From contig CAJUEK010000004.1 in NCBI GenBank assembly GCA_910585445.1, positions 45,684 through 109,683 on the forward strand: 64,000 nucleotides of DNA. The letters run 5' to 3'. A model generated the notes under the pieces. It was not told the origin of the DNA and did no database searches. It saw nothing but the letters and a program-made list of their open reading frames with translations. Every line of letters starts with the position of its first letter. The stretch's first letter is position 1. Source of the DNA: an uncultured Bacteroidales bacterium. GTDB taxonomy: Bacteria; Bacteroidota; Bacteroidia; Bacteroidales; UBA932. The position numbers and the translations under genes are program-made. Shown piece after piece: positions 50,401-58,759 of the stretch.

Positions 50401-50645
50401 GGCCCGTCAAGACGCAGTGTGAAATTTCCGTCTGAGCCGGTTGTGGTGCCGTTGGTAGTTCCTTGCTGGAATACGCTTGCGCCTGCTACGGGTTCCCCGT
50501 CCGTGGAGAAGACTGTTCCATGTAGTGTGAAACCGTTCTGTGCAAAGAGGGCGGTGTGTAACGTGAGCAGCATGAGGAATGCTGACAGCCGCCACAATGC
50601 CGGCACCCTGCTTTGCAAGATGGATTGCATGTGTCTGGTTTGCAT
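47433..50645 (-). CDS. susC: SusC/RagA-type TonB-dependent outer-membrane transporter (PUL 1)
   Basis: 1070 residues. Signal peptide near residues 18-36, carboxypeptidase-like regulatory domain (TLHGTVFSTDGEPVAGASVFQQGTTNGTTTGSDGNFTL), then the plug with VVVTALGVKRETKALGYAVTEVKGDEV, LYVIDGVPM and SINPDDIESISILKGASAAALYGSRATHGVILITTK, and a beta-barrel ending RRSFGASLKLSF. It imports glycan fragments with TonB energy. First gene of PUL 1; the likely transcript starts from a -7 element about 70 bases upstream. The internal ATG at 50630 could also serve as start. Confidence 0.95.
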   Translation of the reverse strand: MQTRHMQSILQSRVPALWRLSAFLMLLTLHTALFAQNGFTLHGTVFSTDGEPVAGASVFQQGTTNGTTTGSDGNFTLRLDGPCLITAACLGYIEETLSAENGNRAVTITMKPDSKMLDEVVVTALGVKRETKALGYAVTEVKGDEVNASRPINAIGALSGKVPGVDIASTTAGPSGSTRVVIRGNGELSGNNQPLYVIDGVPMENSQLGSAGQWGGYDMGDGLSSINPDDIESISILKGASAAALYGSRATHGVILITTKSATKKGIGVDFSTSVDIVNQLSKFDDYQRVYGAGRNGELPTTFEVGRGVSQSAWGAKMDPGLSMPIYNGQTKPYANVPDNISSFFRTGTTFTNSLSLTAGGEKADIRVSISDMRNNDIVPESGMDRTSFMVKASGRLTSRFRIETRVNYVMENVKNRPALSDSPNNVGLALIGLAPNFDQRWLSEGYTDAYGKYQDWNGGNIYRINPYWSINKMSNKSHKDRVMGYIQANYEFIDGLDLQLRAGTDFYKFRMTEYSSPYTPTAMQGEMTENNISVAESNLEAMLRYSRKFAEKFDFSAFIGGNLMFYDQEAFTNKGTNEIIPGMQSITNYVSQSLTYSHPRKQVRSLYGAVNFGYNDLLYLDVTLRNDWSSTLAKGLNSYCYPSVSGSFVFSNLLKDHSVLSFGKVRASWAKVGGDTDPYMLNLNYGVLDYTLNGKPLGDITSPSIPKLDLKPTRTYSWEVGADIRLFNSRLGLDATWYSAKTEDQIMSLPISTTTGFPMATINSGCISNKGIELSLNGVIFDRKNFFWDATVNFARNINMVESLHPAISTYTLANARWANAMIAAMEGESYGVILGKKLQRNENGEVIYGANGLPMVGNDIEVLGNGVYDWTAGLSTSLSFYGVTVSALFDMKYGAEVYSMSSMMAHMNGTATATLEGRREWYESEELRKQANVLESAWTPTGGLIGKGVVNIGTEDNPQWAPNTTPVDPQDYWANFQNAGTPEPFIYDASFIKLRELSLTYSFDRKLLKKTPLSGVSLSLYGRNLWTIWSSVPNIDPESSYNNGNGQGFEYGSLPSRRSFGASLKLSF

Positions 50646-50716
50646 GTCATTAGTTTTTAGTGGGTTAATCTTGGGCTATGTTTCGGATGGCCTTGCCGTT
50701 CCGTTAGCCTGCCACT

Positions 50717-50725
50717 GCAAAATTA
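50717..50725 (-). promoter_or_regulatory. Promoter -7 element for PUL 1
   Basis: The minus strand reads TAATTTTGC, 72 bases upstream of susC. No -33 TTTG at the proper distance, as expected for a promoter that needs an activator. Confidence 0.5.
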
Positions 50726-50810
50726 TAGATTATGCAAACCAGTGAAATCGTTATTTGCGTATTCTTTTCCTCAAATTGCGCAAAATAGGTGTTGTGTCAT
50801 GCAGGTTATA

Positions 50811-52481
50811 TTAACTCAGCACAAGCATGATGATTTGGGCGGAAATGACGCGCAGGAAGATGCTTATCGGATAGACAGTCGCATATGCCACTGACGGCTC
50901 GTCACCTTCTACGGTCGTGTTGGCATAGTTCAGGGCTATCGGGTTGGCCATTCCTCCGCACAGCATGCCGACATTTCGGGCATAGTCGGTCTTGAAGAAC
51001 CTGGATGCGGCGAATCCTACAATGAGCACTGGTATCACCGCGAGGGCGAAGCTTATCCCGACCCATGAGAGACCTTCCATCGTGAATACCTTTGCGAAAA
51101 AGCCTGCACCGGCGCTCAGACCCAGTCCTGCGAGATAGATGGTTATTCCGAACTGCCTGAGCATCAGGTTGGCGCTCATCGTGGTATAAGTGGTAAGGTG
51201 GAATCTCGGGCCGAAAGCTCCCATGAGTATTCCCACGATTATCGGGCCGCCGGCTATGCCGAGCTTTACTGGCACGCTGATTCCAGGTATGGCGATAGGG
51301 ATGCTTCCGAGAATCAGTCCCAGCACGATACCTATGAATATGTTGAGAAGATTCGGGTCTTTAAGCTTGCGTGATTCGTTGCCGAGGATTACGCTTACGT
51401 TGTCTATTGCCTTGGCTTCTCCGACAATTGTCAGCTTGTCGCCCATCTGAAGCCTGAGTGAACGTGACGGGAGCAGGTCTATGCCGGCCCTGTTTACGCG
51501 CGTGATGTTGATGCCGAATGAGTTGCGCAGTCTCAGTGAGCCGAGCTTGGCACCATTTATCTCCGGCTTTGTCACAAGCACATGGCGTGATACAAGCTGG
51601 TTGTCAATTGAGTTCCAGTCGATGTCTTTCTTGTTCCAGTCCACATTCTCGCGGTTGCCGAAAATTGTCCTTATGCGCTCGACGTCTTTCTTTCCGGAAA
51701 TCACAAGCACATGCTCGTCCTCTTCTATTATAGTCTCGGATGTCGGGATTATGACTTTGCCGCCTTTCCATACCCTTGATATGACGAACTGCACATCGGC
51801 ATTTTCGCGTATTTCCTTTATGCTCTTTCCAAATATGGCCGGATTGTTCACATTGTATTCAACCACAAAAGTGTTGTCTCCTGAGGGGTCATATGGCTTT
51901 TGTGTTGTTTTTGTAGCGGATGCTGCGCGCAGTATTACAACGCACAATATGACTCCTACGAGACCGGCAGGGTAACCTACAGCACAGGCCATCGCCATGT
52001 TGTTGGCTGTTTCCGCGTCTTCCGGATGAACCTGCAGGAGGGCCTGCTGGGCTGCTCCGAGCATAGGAGTGTTCGTGACCGCCCCGGAGAAAAGTCCCAT
52101 GGCTTCGGAAAGCGGAATGCCCGTCGTCCAGTGTATGGCGAGCATCATGAGTGTGCCTGTAACCAGAAGAGTAAGGGCAAGCAGATTCAGTTTGACGCCG
52201 CCTTTTTTCAGTGAGGAGAAGAAGCCCGGTCCGACCTGCACACCGAGAGAGTAGATGAACAGGATAAGTCCGAAGTTCTGTGCGAGAGCAAGCATGTCCG
52301 GGTCAATCTGCATGCCGAAATGTCCGGCAATGATTCCGGCGAAGAACACGAAAGTGGAGCCGAGGCTGATTCCGTATATCTTTACGCTGCCCAGAGCCAC
52401 TCCCGCGGCACATATGAGCGAGAGCACGAGTATTGCCTGTATGAAGGTCTGTTGGGTGAATATTTCTGACAGCCAGTTCAT
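50811..52481 (-). CDS. AspT/YidE-type transporter with two RCK_C domains
   Basis: 556 residues. Two blocks of about five membrane helices, each an AspT/YidE/YbjL duplication domain (about 1-175 and 375-556), flank two cytoplasmic RCK_C (TrkA-C) domains (about 200-275, IFGKSIKEIRENADVQFVISRVWKGGKVIIP; about 290-370, RLRNSFGINITRVNRAGIDLLPSRSLRLQMGDKLTIVGE). GGMANPIALNYA near residue 518 is typical. The family exchanges or exports small anions; aspartate/alanine antiport is known for AspT only. The gene lies 66 bases after the chromate-transporter pair and is probably transcribed with it. Confidence 0.85.
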   Translation of the reverse strand: MNWLSEIFTQQTFIQAILVLSLICAAGVALGSVKIYGISLGSTFVFFAGIIAGHFGMQIDPDMLALAQNFGLILFIYSLGVQVGPGFFSSLKKGGVKLNLLALTLLVTGTLMMLAIHWTTGIPLSEAMGLFSGAVTNTPMLGAAQQALLQVHPEDAETANNMAMACAVGYPAGLVGVILCVVILRAASATKTTQKPYDPSGDNTFVVEYNVNNPAIFGKSIKEIRENADVQFVISRVWKGGKVIIPTSETIIEEDEHVLVISGKKDVERIRTIFGNRENVDWNKKDIDWNSIDNQLVSRHVLVTKPEINGAKLGSLRLRNSFGINITRVNRAGIDLLPSRSLRLQMGDKLTIVGEAKAIDNVSVILGNESRKLKDPNLLNIFIGIVLGLILGSIPIAIPGISVPVKLGIAGGPIIVGILMGAFGPRFHLTTYTTMSANLMLRQFGITIYLAGLGLSAGAGFFAKVFTMEGLSWVGISFALAVIPVLIVGFAASRFFKTDYARNVGMLCGGMANPIALNYANTTVEGDEPSVAYATVYPISIFLRVISAQIIMLVLS

Positions 52482-52547
52482 TATTTCTGTTTTAATGGGG
52501 ATTTTTGGTTCGGGGGAGGATGCCTGTCCGCAATGCAGTGCCCCGTG

Positions 52548-53108
52548 TCAGTATATGAGCAGTCCGGCAACTCCTCCCGCTATGATTGCGAGAATCGGGT
52601 TGAGCTTGAACCACAGTGAAGCGACAAAAGCCACGGCAAACAGTACCCAGCTTTTCCAGTCCGGGAAATTGTCCGGTGTGACAAGGATTACGGCCGCCGC
52701 TCCAATCAGTCCGACAACGGCAGGCTTGAGCCCGTTCATGACACCTGTGAAAATGGTGTTTCCGCTGAATTTCGTGTATGCCTTGCAGAGCGCGAGCACT
52801 ATGATGAAGGACGGCAGCACTACTGCGAAAGTGGCTGTAAAGGAGCCGAGCACACATAGGAGGTCTCCTGCCCCGCTGTGGGCGAGAACGTCATATCCGA
52901 CATAAGTCGCGCAGTTGATGCCTATCGGTCCCGGTGTCATCTGTGAAATCGCAACGATGTCAGTGAATGTGCCCTCGTCGAGCCATCCGTGCACTGACAC
53001 TATCTGTGTCTGTATGAGCGAGAGCATGGCGTATCCTCCGCCGATTGTGAACATTCCTATGACAAAGAATGTGAGGAACAGTTCTGCGAATATGATGATG
53101 AATGTCAT
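52548..53108 (-). CDS. Chromate transporter family protein, second half
   Basis: 186 residues from the ATG at 53108 (MTFIIIFAELFLTFFVIGMFTIGGGYAMLSLIQTQIV), which overlaps the stop of the first chrA-like gene (ATGA). The FTIGGGYAML and MTPGPIGINCATYVGY motifs are the ChrA/CHR signature. Five or six membrane helices. Mono-domain CHR proteins come in such pairs and are thought to form antiparallel heterodimers equal to the fused two-domain form. The name comes from chromate efflux; the natural substrate is often unknown. Confidence 0.85.
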   Translation of the reverse strand: MTFIIIFAELFLTFFVIGMFTIGGGYAMLSLIQTQIVSVHGWLDEGTFTDIVAISQMTPGPIGINCATYVGYDVLAHSGAGDLLCVLGSFTATFAVVLPSFIIVLALCKAYTKFSGNTIFTGVMNGLKPAVVGLIGAAAVILVTPDNFPDWKSWVLFAVAFVASLWFKLNPILAIIAGGVAGLLIY

Positions 53109-53653
53109 TTGCAGCCCTCCTTTTTCTGGTTGCGGTATGCTATTGCAACGGCAACTGTTATGACTGTGAGCAGGATATATATCGGCGAGAGGTTGAGGAA
53201 CGCCACAGCCGCAAGCGTAGCGGCAGAGAGCATCCAGGCCCACCATGTCTTGTTGGCCGTCTTGGCCATGTTTATCATCGGAATGGCTATAAGTGCGACG
53301 GTCACCGGCCTGATGCCCTTGAAAATCTTTGTGATTACAGGGTTGTCCTGATAGCCGCTGAAAGCCATTGCTATGGCGAGGATTATGATGAATGACGGAA
53401 GTATGCTGCCTATGGTGGCAACGATGCTTCCGCGGGTGCCTCTGAGGCGGTAGCCTGTGAATATGGACATGTTGACCGCAAGCAGTCCGGGAGCGGATTG
53501 GGCCAGGGCTATTATGTCCGTAAATTCTTCTTCCTGCATCCACTGGCGGCGTATCAGCTCGTCACGTATCAGGGGCAGCATCGCGTAGCCGCCTCCCAAT
53601 GTGAATGCCCCTATTTTTGCGAATACCAGAAATATCTGAATGTATGATGCCAT
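53105..53653 (-). CDS. Chromate transporter family protein, first half
   Basis: 182 residues from the ATG at 53653 (MASYIQIFLVFAKIGAFTLGGGYAMLPLIRDELI); upstream in-frame codons lack the family sequence. CHR motifs FTLGGGYAMLPLI and SAPGLLAVNMSIFTGYRLRG. Its stop shares ATGA with the start of the second CHR gene, so translation is coupled and equal amounts are likely. A -7 element about 105 bases upstream probably serves the three-gene transcript with the AspT-like transporter. Confidence 0.85.
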   Translation of the reverse strand: MASYIQIFLVFAKIGAFTLGGGYAMLPLIRDELIRRQWMQEEEFTDIIALAQSAPGLLAVNMSIFTGYRLRGTRGSIVATIGSILPSFIIILAIAMAFSGYQDNPVITKIFKGIRPVTVALIAIPMINMAKTANKTWWAWMLSAATLAAVAFLNLSPIYILLTVITVAVAIAYRNQKKEGCK

Positions 53654-53757
53654 ATTTTTCTGTGTTTGCTCCGTCGTCCGCTCCTTCTGTCGCGAGGAGC
53701 AGATTCTGAGAATCAGCCGGTTGACCCGTTTTTGCCGTCTCAGGCCGGAATAAGGCT

Positions 53758-53766
53758 GCAAAAGTA
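53758..53766 (-). promoter_or_regulatory. Promoter -7 element for the chromate-transporter operon
   Basis: The minus strand reads TACTTTTGC, a full match to TAnnTTTG. Confidence 0.55.
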
Positions 53767-54010
53767 GAAAATTTTCCCGAAACTCCGGTTTAATCTTGGA
53801 AAAACGGCAAAAATGGGGATAAAATGCTTAGAAAAGCGGCAGAATCTACCCGTTTTTGTATTGGAAAAGCGGCATAATGGTTGTTGCTTTGAAGGTAATT
53901 ATGTGTGTTATAATGTGTTATGTCTTATTATTCTTTCGTGAAGTTCACCGGTGTCTTTTCGGCAATATTGCAGGTTGATTAAGATTATAAATCATAACAA
54001 AGGCTTATAA
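53767..54010. other. Intergenic region between the PUL 2 end and the chromate-transporter operon
   Basis: No gene. A palindromic segment AAAAACGG (53800-53807) with CCGTTTTT (53850-53857) and several AAAAGCGGC repeats look faintly like the repeats at 27.05 and 31.04 kb, but no long match exists. The direct repeat GTGTTATAATGTGTTAT near 53908-53924 is the only other feature. Confidence 0.3.
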
Positions 54011-54046
54011 AAAAGGGGACATCAAAAGTGAATTTGACGTCCCCTT
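54011..54046 (-). terminator. Terminator of PUL 2
   Basis: Stem AAGGGGAC (54013-54020) with GTCCCCTT (54039-54046), extended inward by TCAAA/TTTGA past one mismatch. On the minus strand it is followed by a T tract. It lies 23 bases after the last PUL 2 gene. Confidence 0.75.
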
Positions 54047-54069
54047 GATTATTCAGGTTTCAATATCTG

Positions 54070-55716
54070 CTACTTGTCAGGAAGAGCTACCTCTACCCAA
54101 TCAATTCCGGCGTCACCCTTGTTGTCGCGGCCCTGGTTGCGCACGTCAGTCTCTCCATAAAGAGTATTGCCACGTCCTGTAGCATCCTCGATTGTTGCGC
54201 CTGAACCCTGGGTAAACTTCCAGTATGAGAACAGGAACGGTGTCTTAGGATCTACGGAGTAAAAGTGATTAGGCTCCTGAAGGTCTGCTTCTGTCAAAGC
54301 CTTGTTCCTCCAAATACGTATTTCGGTCATCTTGCCATGGATGTCACGGTTGCTGTCGTAAGAATAGCCCATCCAGAAGCATCTGTTGCCGTCAGGCTCA
54401 TAGCTCCATGCCGGTGACAAATTGACAGAACTCATATAAGTGAAGTCGTGCTCTTCAATCTTTGTTCCATCAACAAACAGCGTAACGACGCCATTGGCAA
54501 ATGACACGGCAAGATGATACCATTTCTTCGGTTGGAAATCATATGAGTAGTTATGGTTGCCGTATGCTGTCGCCACCTGAAGATGATTGATGCTATTTCC
54601 TACGTCACCCATACGGAGAAGATATTTGCCCTCAATACCCATAATGGTCATGATGCCGCCTGCAGCTTTGTCGAAATCATCGAAATAAACCATGGCCTCC
54701 ATCGTGAAATACATCAGTGTTCCGATAGGCTCTCCTTCCCACTTAGGGAACAGACGGTTACCTGTCATGTCTGCTGCCCACCTGATGAGCGTCTCAATCT
54801 GAGTTACATTTATAGAAGCAACGAGAGGTTCCTCACCGTCTTTTGCATCTGTCTGAGTGAAAGTCACTACAGCCGCACGCTTGCCGCTCTGAAGTGCGCT
54901 TACAGTGAAATATTCTGAACCGTTCTCTTTCTTGGCATGGCTTATCCATCCGCTTGTCTCAGAAGTGATTTCAATCTTATATGCGACATTGGATGTCACA
55001 GGGATTGCCACAGTCTCACCGTCCATTGAGGCGGTAAAGTTTGTTCCGTCGGTATAGAGGACATGCTTGGCTTCCTGAAGAACATTGATTTCCACATCGG
55101 CAGCACCTTCAGTTGAAACAGTGACGGTAGCGCTGCGGTCATCCAGCTCGGCAAGAGCCTCATAAGAAAGTTTGAGAACTGCTCCGGAACCGTTCTCACC
55201 TGGAAGTGCAACCACATATTTCAGCCACTGGGCCTCTGCTGAACCAAGGTCCACGACAGCATTGATGTCACGATAATTGGCATCAGTTGTCACGTTAAGT
55301 GAAATCTCGCCGCGATTATGGTCGAGCACGATTTCAGTCTGGTCAACCTCAAGCGCAATGACTTCCTTTGCCAAAGACTTGATGACAAGGTTCTCATGAG
55401 CCTCACCGGCAGTGAAAGTATAGACAGCCTCAAGGTCTGCTCCGGTCTCATTTGCTGCGACAGTGAATTTTACGATGTCTCCATCTTCACCTGTGGTGGC
55501 AGAAGGAGTCACCCAGGAAGAGTAATCCTCAGTTGAGGTAAGAGTCCAGTCTGCTGAACTTGTCACCATCACTGAAAAAGCACCTCCTTTGCCGTCGAGG
55601 GTCTTGCTCTGTGCCGAGAGTTCAATGCTGTCCTTGGCTGAAGGCCCGTCAACAGGTTTCTCCGAACATCCGAAGAAAGCCAATGCAGCTGCTGCCAAAA
55701 GTATAATTTTCTTCAT
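54070..55716 (-). CDS. BACON-repeat and LamG surface lipoprotein (PUL 2)
   Basis: 548 residues. Lipoprotein signal (AAALAFFGC, Cys17). Three BACON-type beta-sandwich domains follow (about 30-115, 120-215 and 220-310, each with the SADWTL or NVAYKIEI core pattern ending in VxQxx). A LamG/concanavalin-like domain (about 320-530) contains FTMEAMVYFDDF, WYHLAVSFANGVVTLFVDGTKIEEHDF, CFWMGYSYDSNRDIHGKMTEIRIWRNKALTEADL and FLFSYWKF. BACON and LamG modules bind glycans or mucins. The LamG part is clearly paralogous to that of the DUF1735/LamG gene two places upstream. Last gene of PUL 2, followed by a terminator. Confidence 0.82.
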   Translation of the reverse strand: MKKIILLAAAALAFFGCSEKPVDGPSAKDSIELSAQSKTLDGKGGAFSVMVTSSADWTLTSTEDYSSWVTPSATTGEDGDIVKFTVAANETGADLEAVYTFTAGEAHENLVIKSLAKEVIALEVDQTEIVLDHNRGEISLNVTTDANYRDINAVVDLGSAEAQWLKYVVALPGENGSGAVLKLSYEALAELDDRSATVTVSTEGAADVEINVLQEAKHVLYTDGTNFTASMDGETVAIPVTSNVAYKIEITSETSGWISHAKKENGSEYFTVSALQSGKRAAVVTFTQTDAKDGEEPLVASINVTQIETLIRWAADMTGNRLFPKWEGEPIGTLMYFTMEAMVYFDDFDKAAGGIMTIMGIEGKYLLRMGDVGNSINHLQVATAYGNHNYSYDFQPKKWYHLAVSFANGVVTLFVDGTKIEEHDFTYMSSVNLSPAWSYEPDGNRCFWMGYSYDSNRDIHGKMTEIRIWRNKALTEADLQEPNHFYSVDPKTPFLFSYWKFTQGSGATIEDATGRGNTLYGETDVRNQGRDNKGDAGIDWVEVALPDK

Positions 55717-55748
55717 TTCAATAGGATTAGTATATTAGTGTCAATTAA

Positions 55749-57431
55749 TTAAAGGTCGTAACGTTTAGGGTCATATTTGCCTTCGCCTCTCTTGTGATAT
55801 ACTCCGGTAGGCTCTACAAGGTTACAGTCATAGCATCCCTTTGCAAAGGCCTGCATATAATCCTTGACGCGATAGAAGTTCGAGTTGATTCCACCTGTAC
55901 CTGAAGGGTCAAATGCAAACCACATGCACCATCCGTATCCCTGCTCTTTTGCCGCACGTGCGCTGCTTTCCGAGATGCTTCCGCGACCGAGGTTACATTC
56001 AATTGACATGAAGCTGCAGTTTGCATATGACATGTCAGAGAATGGACGGGATGCTCCGCCGTAGTTGGCTACATAGAAATCAACAAAATTCGAAGGGGTG
56101 TACTCTGCCTGAGTCTCCTGATCTGTAACGGAGGTGGCGGTATATAACGCGCCCCACTGGAAATATGAAATTTCAGTAGGCCATGAGCATACGCGCTTCA
56201 GCTCTTTCTTCAGCTCATACATAAGGCGGGAACCTGCAGCGGCTGAAGCACTGGAAGTGAACCACTTGTTGCTGCCGTCAGGATATCCTGAATACTCGTC
56301 GTCGAGGTTCACGCCGTCAAGCTTGTACTCCTTGCATGCCTGGGCCACCTCTTTCGCCCATTCCTTGGCACCCCAGTCGGAAAGTTGGCATAGACCTGCC
56401 GCATCGTGGTTGCCGAGAAGACCGAGATATACCTTTATGCCCGCTTTTCTTAGAGGTTGGATATAAACATCAGACTCATCAAGAAGAGCCTGTACGTTAG
56501 GGTTGTTGTGAAGATATACTACGTCATCAACGGAGTTGTAGTTGATGTTTGCCGCAAAGAGAATCACGGCGTCGAAGAAATAAGAGCCGTCAGACATCTT
56601 ATACTCGAGCGCGTTGAGAGGGTTGGTGTCATTTACCTCAAAGTAAAGGACGTTTTTGATTGGCTTGGGATTTGACTTCATCACAACAAGATTGACACGG
56701 CTGTCGTCACCCTTTACGGTAGCGGCTCCGGACTCAACCTTAACTACGAGAGGAACAAGATAACCTGTACCGAATTCAATTTCACTTGCGTCAAGGGCGA
56801 TTGTAAGAGTATTTGTCTCGGTCTCTCCTGCCTTGGCAGCAAGCTCTCCCTCAATTGTCACTTTATCGGCAGGGAAAAGTTCATGGGCCTCCCCGTTGAG
56901 ATAGTTGTACTCAGCGAGATACTCAGGGTCCACTGAAACTGAAAGGACTACGTTCTTTGTCACCGCAGACTCAAAAGTCACATTGACACTTGCTGAAACA
57001 TTTGTCTCAGACTTGACAAAGATTGTAGTGTTGTCCCCAACGCAGTTGAACAGGCCTTTCACTCCGTCAGTTCCGCCTCCATTTCCCTTGGCAGCCTGAG
57101 AAACCATAATCTTTACAGCTTCTGCATTTCCTGCAGTGAAAGTGATACGTCCGAGAAGCTCGTCTGACGTAGTGTTCTCCTTTGCATTTACAGTCAAAGT
57201 GTTGCCATCCTTGGTGGCCTCAATCCACTCGGGAGCAGTGAACGCCCACTCATCAGCATCTGTAGTGACCTTGAGGGTCACATCCTCATTGCCTGAGGCG
57301 AGAAACTCAATTGCCGAAGACGGATCCACGGACAGAGTATTTGTTTTCTCCAGCCCATCGTTGCAGGAGACAAGGGCCATGGCAGCAACGGAAAGTGCCG
57401 CAAGACCATTGAAAATGTTTTTGAATTTCAT
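55749..57431 (-). CDS. GH18 endo-beta-N-acetylglucosaminidase lipoprotein (PUL 2)
   Basis: 560 residues. Lipoprotein signal (AMALVSC, Cys23). A BACON-like domain (about 33-112), a DUF1735 domain (about 125-250) and a GH18 barrel (about 257-545). The catalytic motif is intact: D372-G-V-N-L-D377-D-E379 within KLDGVNLDDEYSGY. Flanking strands VYLGLLGNHD, ISYFQWGALY and GYGWCMWFAFDP are typical of EndoF/EndoH-type enzymes, with Asp two residues before the Glu. It should cut the chitobiose core of N-glycans at the cell surface. This order of domains resembles B. thetaiotaomicron BT3987. No GH92 mannosidase is in the window. Confidence 0.9.
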   Translation of the reverse strand: MKFKNIFNGLAALSVAAMALVSCNDGLEKTNTLSVDPSSAIEFLASGNEDVTLKVTTDADEWAFTAPEWIEATKDGNTLTVNAKENTTSDELLGRITFTAGNAEAVKIMVSQAAKGNGGGTDGVKGLFNCVGDNTTIFVKSETNVSASVNVTFESAVTKNVVLSVSVDPEYLAEYNYLNGEAHELFPADKVTIEGELAAKAGETETNTLTIALDASEIEFGTGYLVPLVVKVESGAATVKGDDSRVNLVVMKSNPKPIKNVLYFEVNDTNPLNALEYKMSDGSYFFDAVILFAANINYNSVDDVVYLHNNPNVQALLDESDVYIQPLRKAGIKVYLGLLGNHDAAGLCQLSDWGAKEWAKEVAQACKEYKLDGVNLDDEYSGYPDGSNKWFTSSASAAAGSRLMYELKKELKRVCSWPTEISYFQWGALYTATSVTDQETQAEYTPSNFVDFYVANYGGASRPFSDMSYANCSFMSIECNLGRGSISESSARAAKEQGYGWCMWFAFDPSGTGGINSNFYRVKDYMQAFAKGCYDCNLVEPTGVYHKRGEGKYDPKRYDL

Positions 57432-57469
57432 AAAATCTTAATTGGTTTATAGTTGTTTGCTTTATGATT

Positions 57470-58735
57470 CTATTTTACAGGAAGCGCAACCGGATACCAC
57501 AGGAGGTCATGGTCTGCAGTCAGGTCGTTGCCATATATTGACCAGTCCTTTATGGTCTTTCCCTCACCTTCATTGAATTTCCAGTATGCAAGAAGGCTCG
57601 GGTCGAACTTGCCGGTCTCCTTGTCCGGATATAGCTTATAGAAATGGTTCGGAGCGGCTATCTCTTCCGCTGACAGCACACGGTTCCATACCCTGGCCTC
57701 AGCAATCATACCGTCAAGATAGCGTTCGTTGTTGTATGAATATCCAATCCAGAAGCAACGTGGCTTATTGTCCATCTCATCGGAATGAGGCACTTTAAAA
57801 TTGACTGAGGTGAAATATACGTTCTCCGTCTGTCCGTCATTGCCCGGCCTGCTTCCTATAAGAGAGCAATCCTTTTCTATCTTGAGACGGCCGTCAAGAT
57901 AAACCTTGACATATCCCTTGTCAAAAGTCATGGCGATATGATACCATCTGTCTGCGCGAAGCTGAAGAGATGCATCAGAAAGGTTTCCCCGATATGTGGT
58001 TGCATCATCAACGTCCCTTTTTGAAAGGGCTATCTGAAGCTGGTTCTTTGGAAGCTGGGCGTCACCGATACGGATAAGGCAATGGTCCTCAATCCCCATG
58101 ATGGTTTCAATTTCCTTGTTATTGAAGCCATGGCAATTAATCAGTGCCTCCATGGTGAATGTCTCAAGATTCTCCACCTCATTGAACTCGCCCCACTCCG
58201 GCCATGCGCAATTCGATGTCATGTCTCCTACCACATTCACAAGCGAAGCCTCTTTGACAACATAGTAGATTGTCTTGGCACGCGAAAGCACATCAATGTC
58301 ATTTGAAGCCACTGTTACAGGAAGGACATAGGTCTTGGTATAGTCAAGCCCCTGGTCAACGCCAAGATTGGTGAAAGAAAGTGCTGCCTTGCCACTGGCT
58401 ACATCGCCAGACCGGATTACGACTTTCATGTCATCCATCTTGTAATGCTTTTCCGGCAGCAGCAGGGCCTCCTGGTCATAATAAGCCTCACGATAAGTGT
58501 CAAGAAGCTCAGGAGAGGCTGTAAATTCAGCCTCTATATCAATGGCGGCAGGTGATGCGATTCCTACGGAAACCTCGCGGACAAGAGTAGTAATGCCCTC
58601 GTCTGTAGCAACCCTGACCTCATTCTTCAAATCAGTCGCGATGAAAAGATGATTTTTCAGCAACTTTTCCTCCGTTTCGCAACCTGCGAACAGGACTGTT
58701 GCCAAAACAGCCAATATTATTCTATTAGATTTCAT
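57470..58735 (-). CDS. DUF1735 plus LamG surface lipoprotein (PUL 2)
   Basis: 421 residues. Lipoprotein signal (LATVLFAGC, Cys19, then acidic ETEE). DUF1735 about 35-165 (REVSVGIASPAAIDIEAEFTASPELLDTYREAYYDQEALLLPEKHYKM). LamG about 175-400 (FTMEALINCHGFNNKEIETIMGIEDHCLIRIGD, WYHIAMTFDKGYVKVYLDGRLKIEKD, CFWIGYSYNNERYLDGMIAEARVWNRVLSAEEI, LLAYWKFNEGEGKTIKDWS). No catalytic residues. Probably a surface glycan-binding protein, as its position between SusD and the endoglycosidase suggests. The LamG domain is paralogous to the last gene of PUL 2. Confidence 0.83.
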   Translation of the reverse strand: MKSNRIILAVLATVLFAGCETEEKLLKNHLFIATDLKNEVRVATDEGITTLVREVSVGIASPAAIDIEAEFTASPELLDTYREAYYDQEALLLPEKHYKMDDMKVVIRSGDVASGKAALSFTNLGVDQGLDYTKTYVLPVTVASNDIDVLSRAKTIYYVVKEASLVNVVGDMTSNCAWPEWGEFNEVENLETFTMEALINCHGFNNKEIETIMGIEDHCLIRIGDAQLPKNQLQIALSKRDVDDATTYRGNLSDASLQLRADRWYHIAMTFDKGYVKVYLDGRLKIEKDCSLIGSRPGNDGQTENVYFTSVNFKVPHSDEMDNKPRCFWIGYSYNNERYLDGMIAEARVWNRVLSAEEIAAPNHFYKLYPDKETGKFDPSLLAYWKFNEGEGKTIKDWSIYGNDLTADHDLLWYPVALPVK

Positions 58736-58759
58736 CGTATTAGTTTTATGTTTCGTAAA

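Noticed and set aside
53767..53880. Third copy of the palindromic repeat
   Set aside because: Only short AAAAACGG/CCGTTTTT arms and AAAAGCGGC pieces match; no shared core, so recorded as a weak resemblance.
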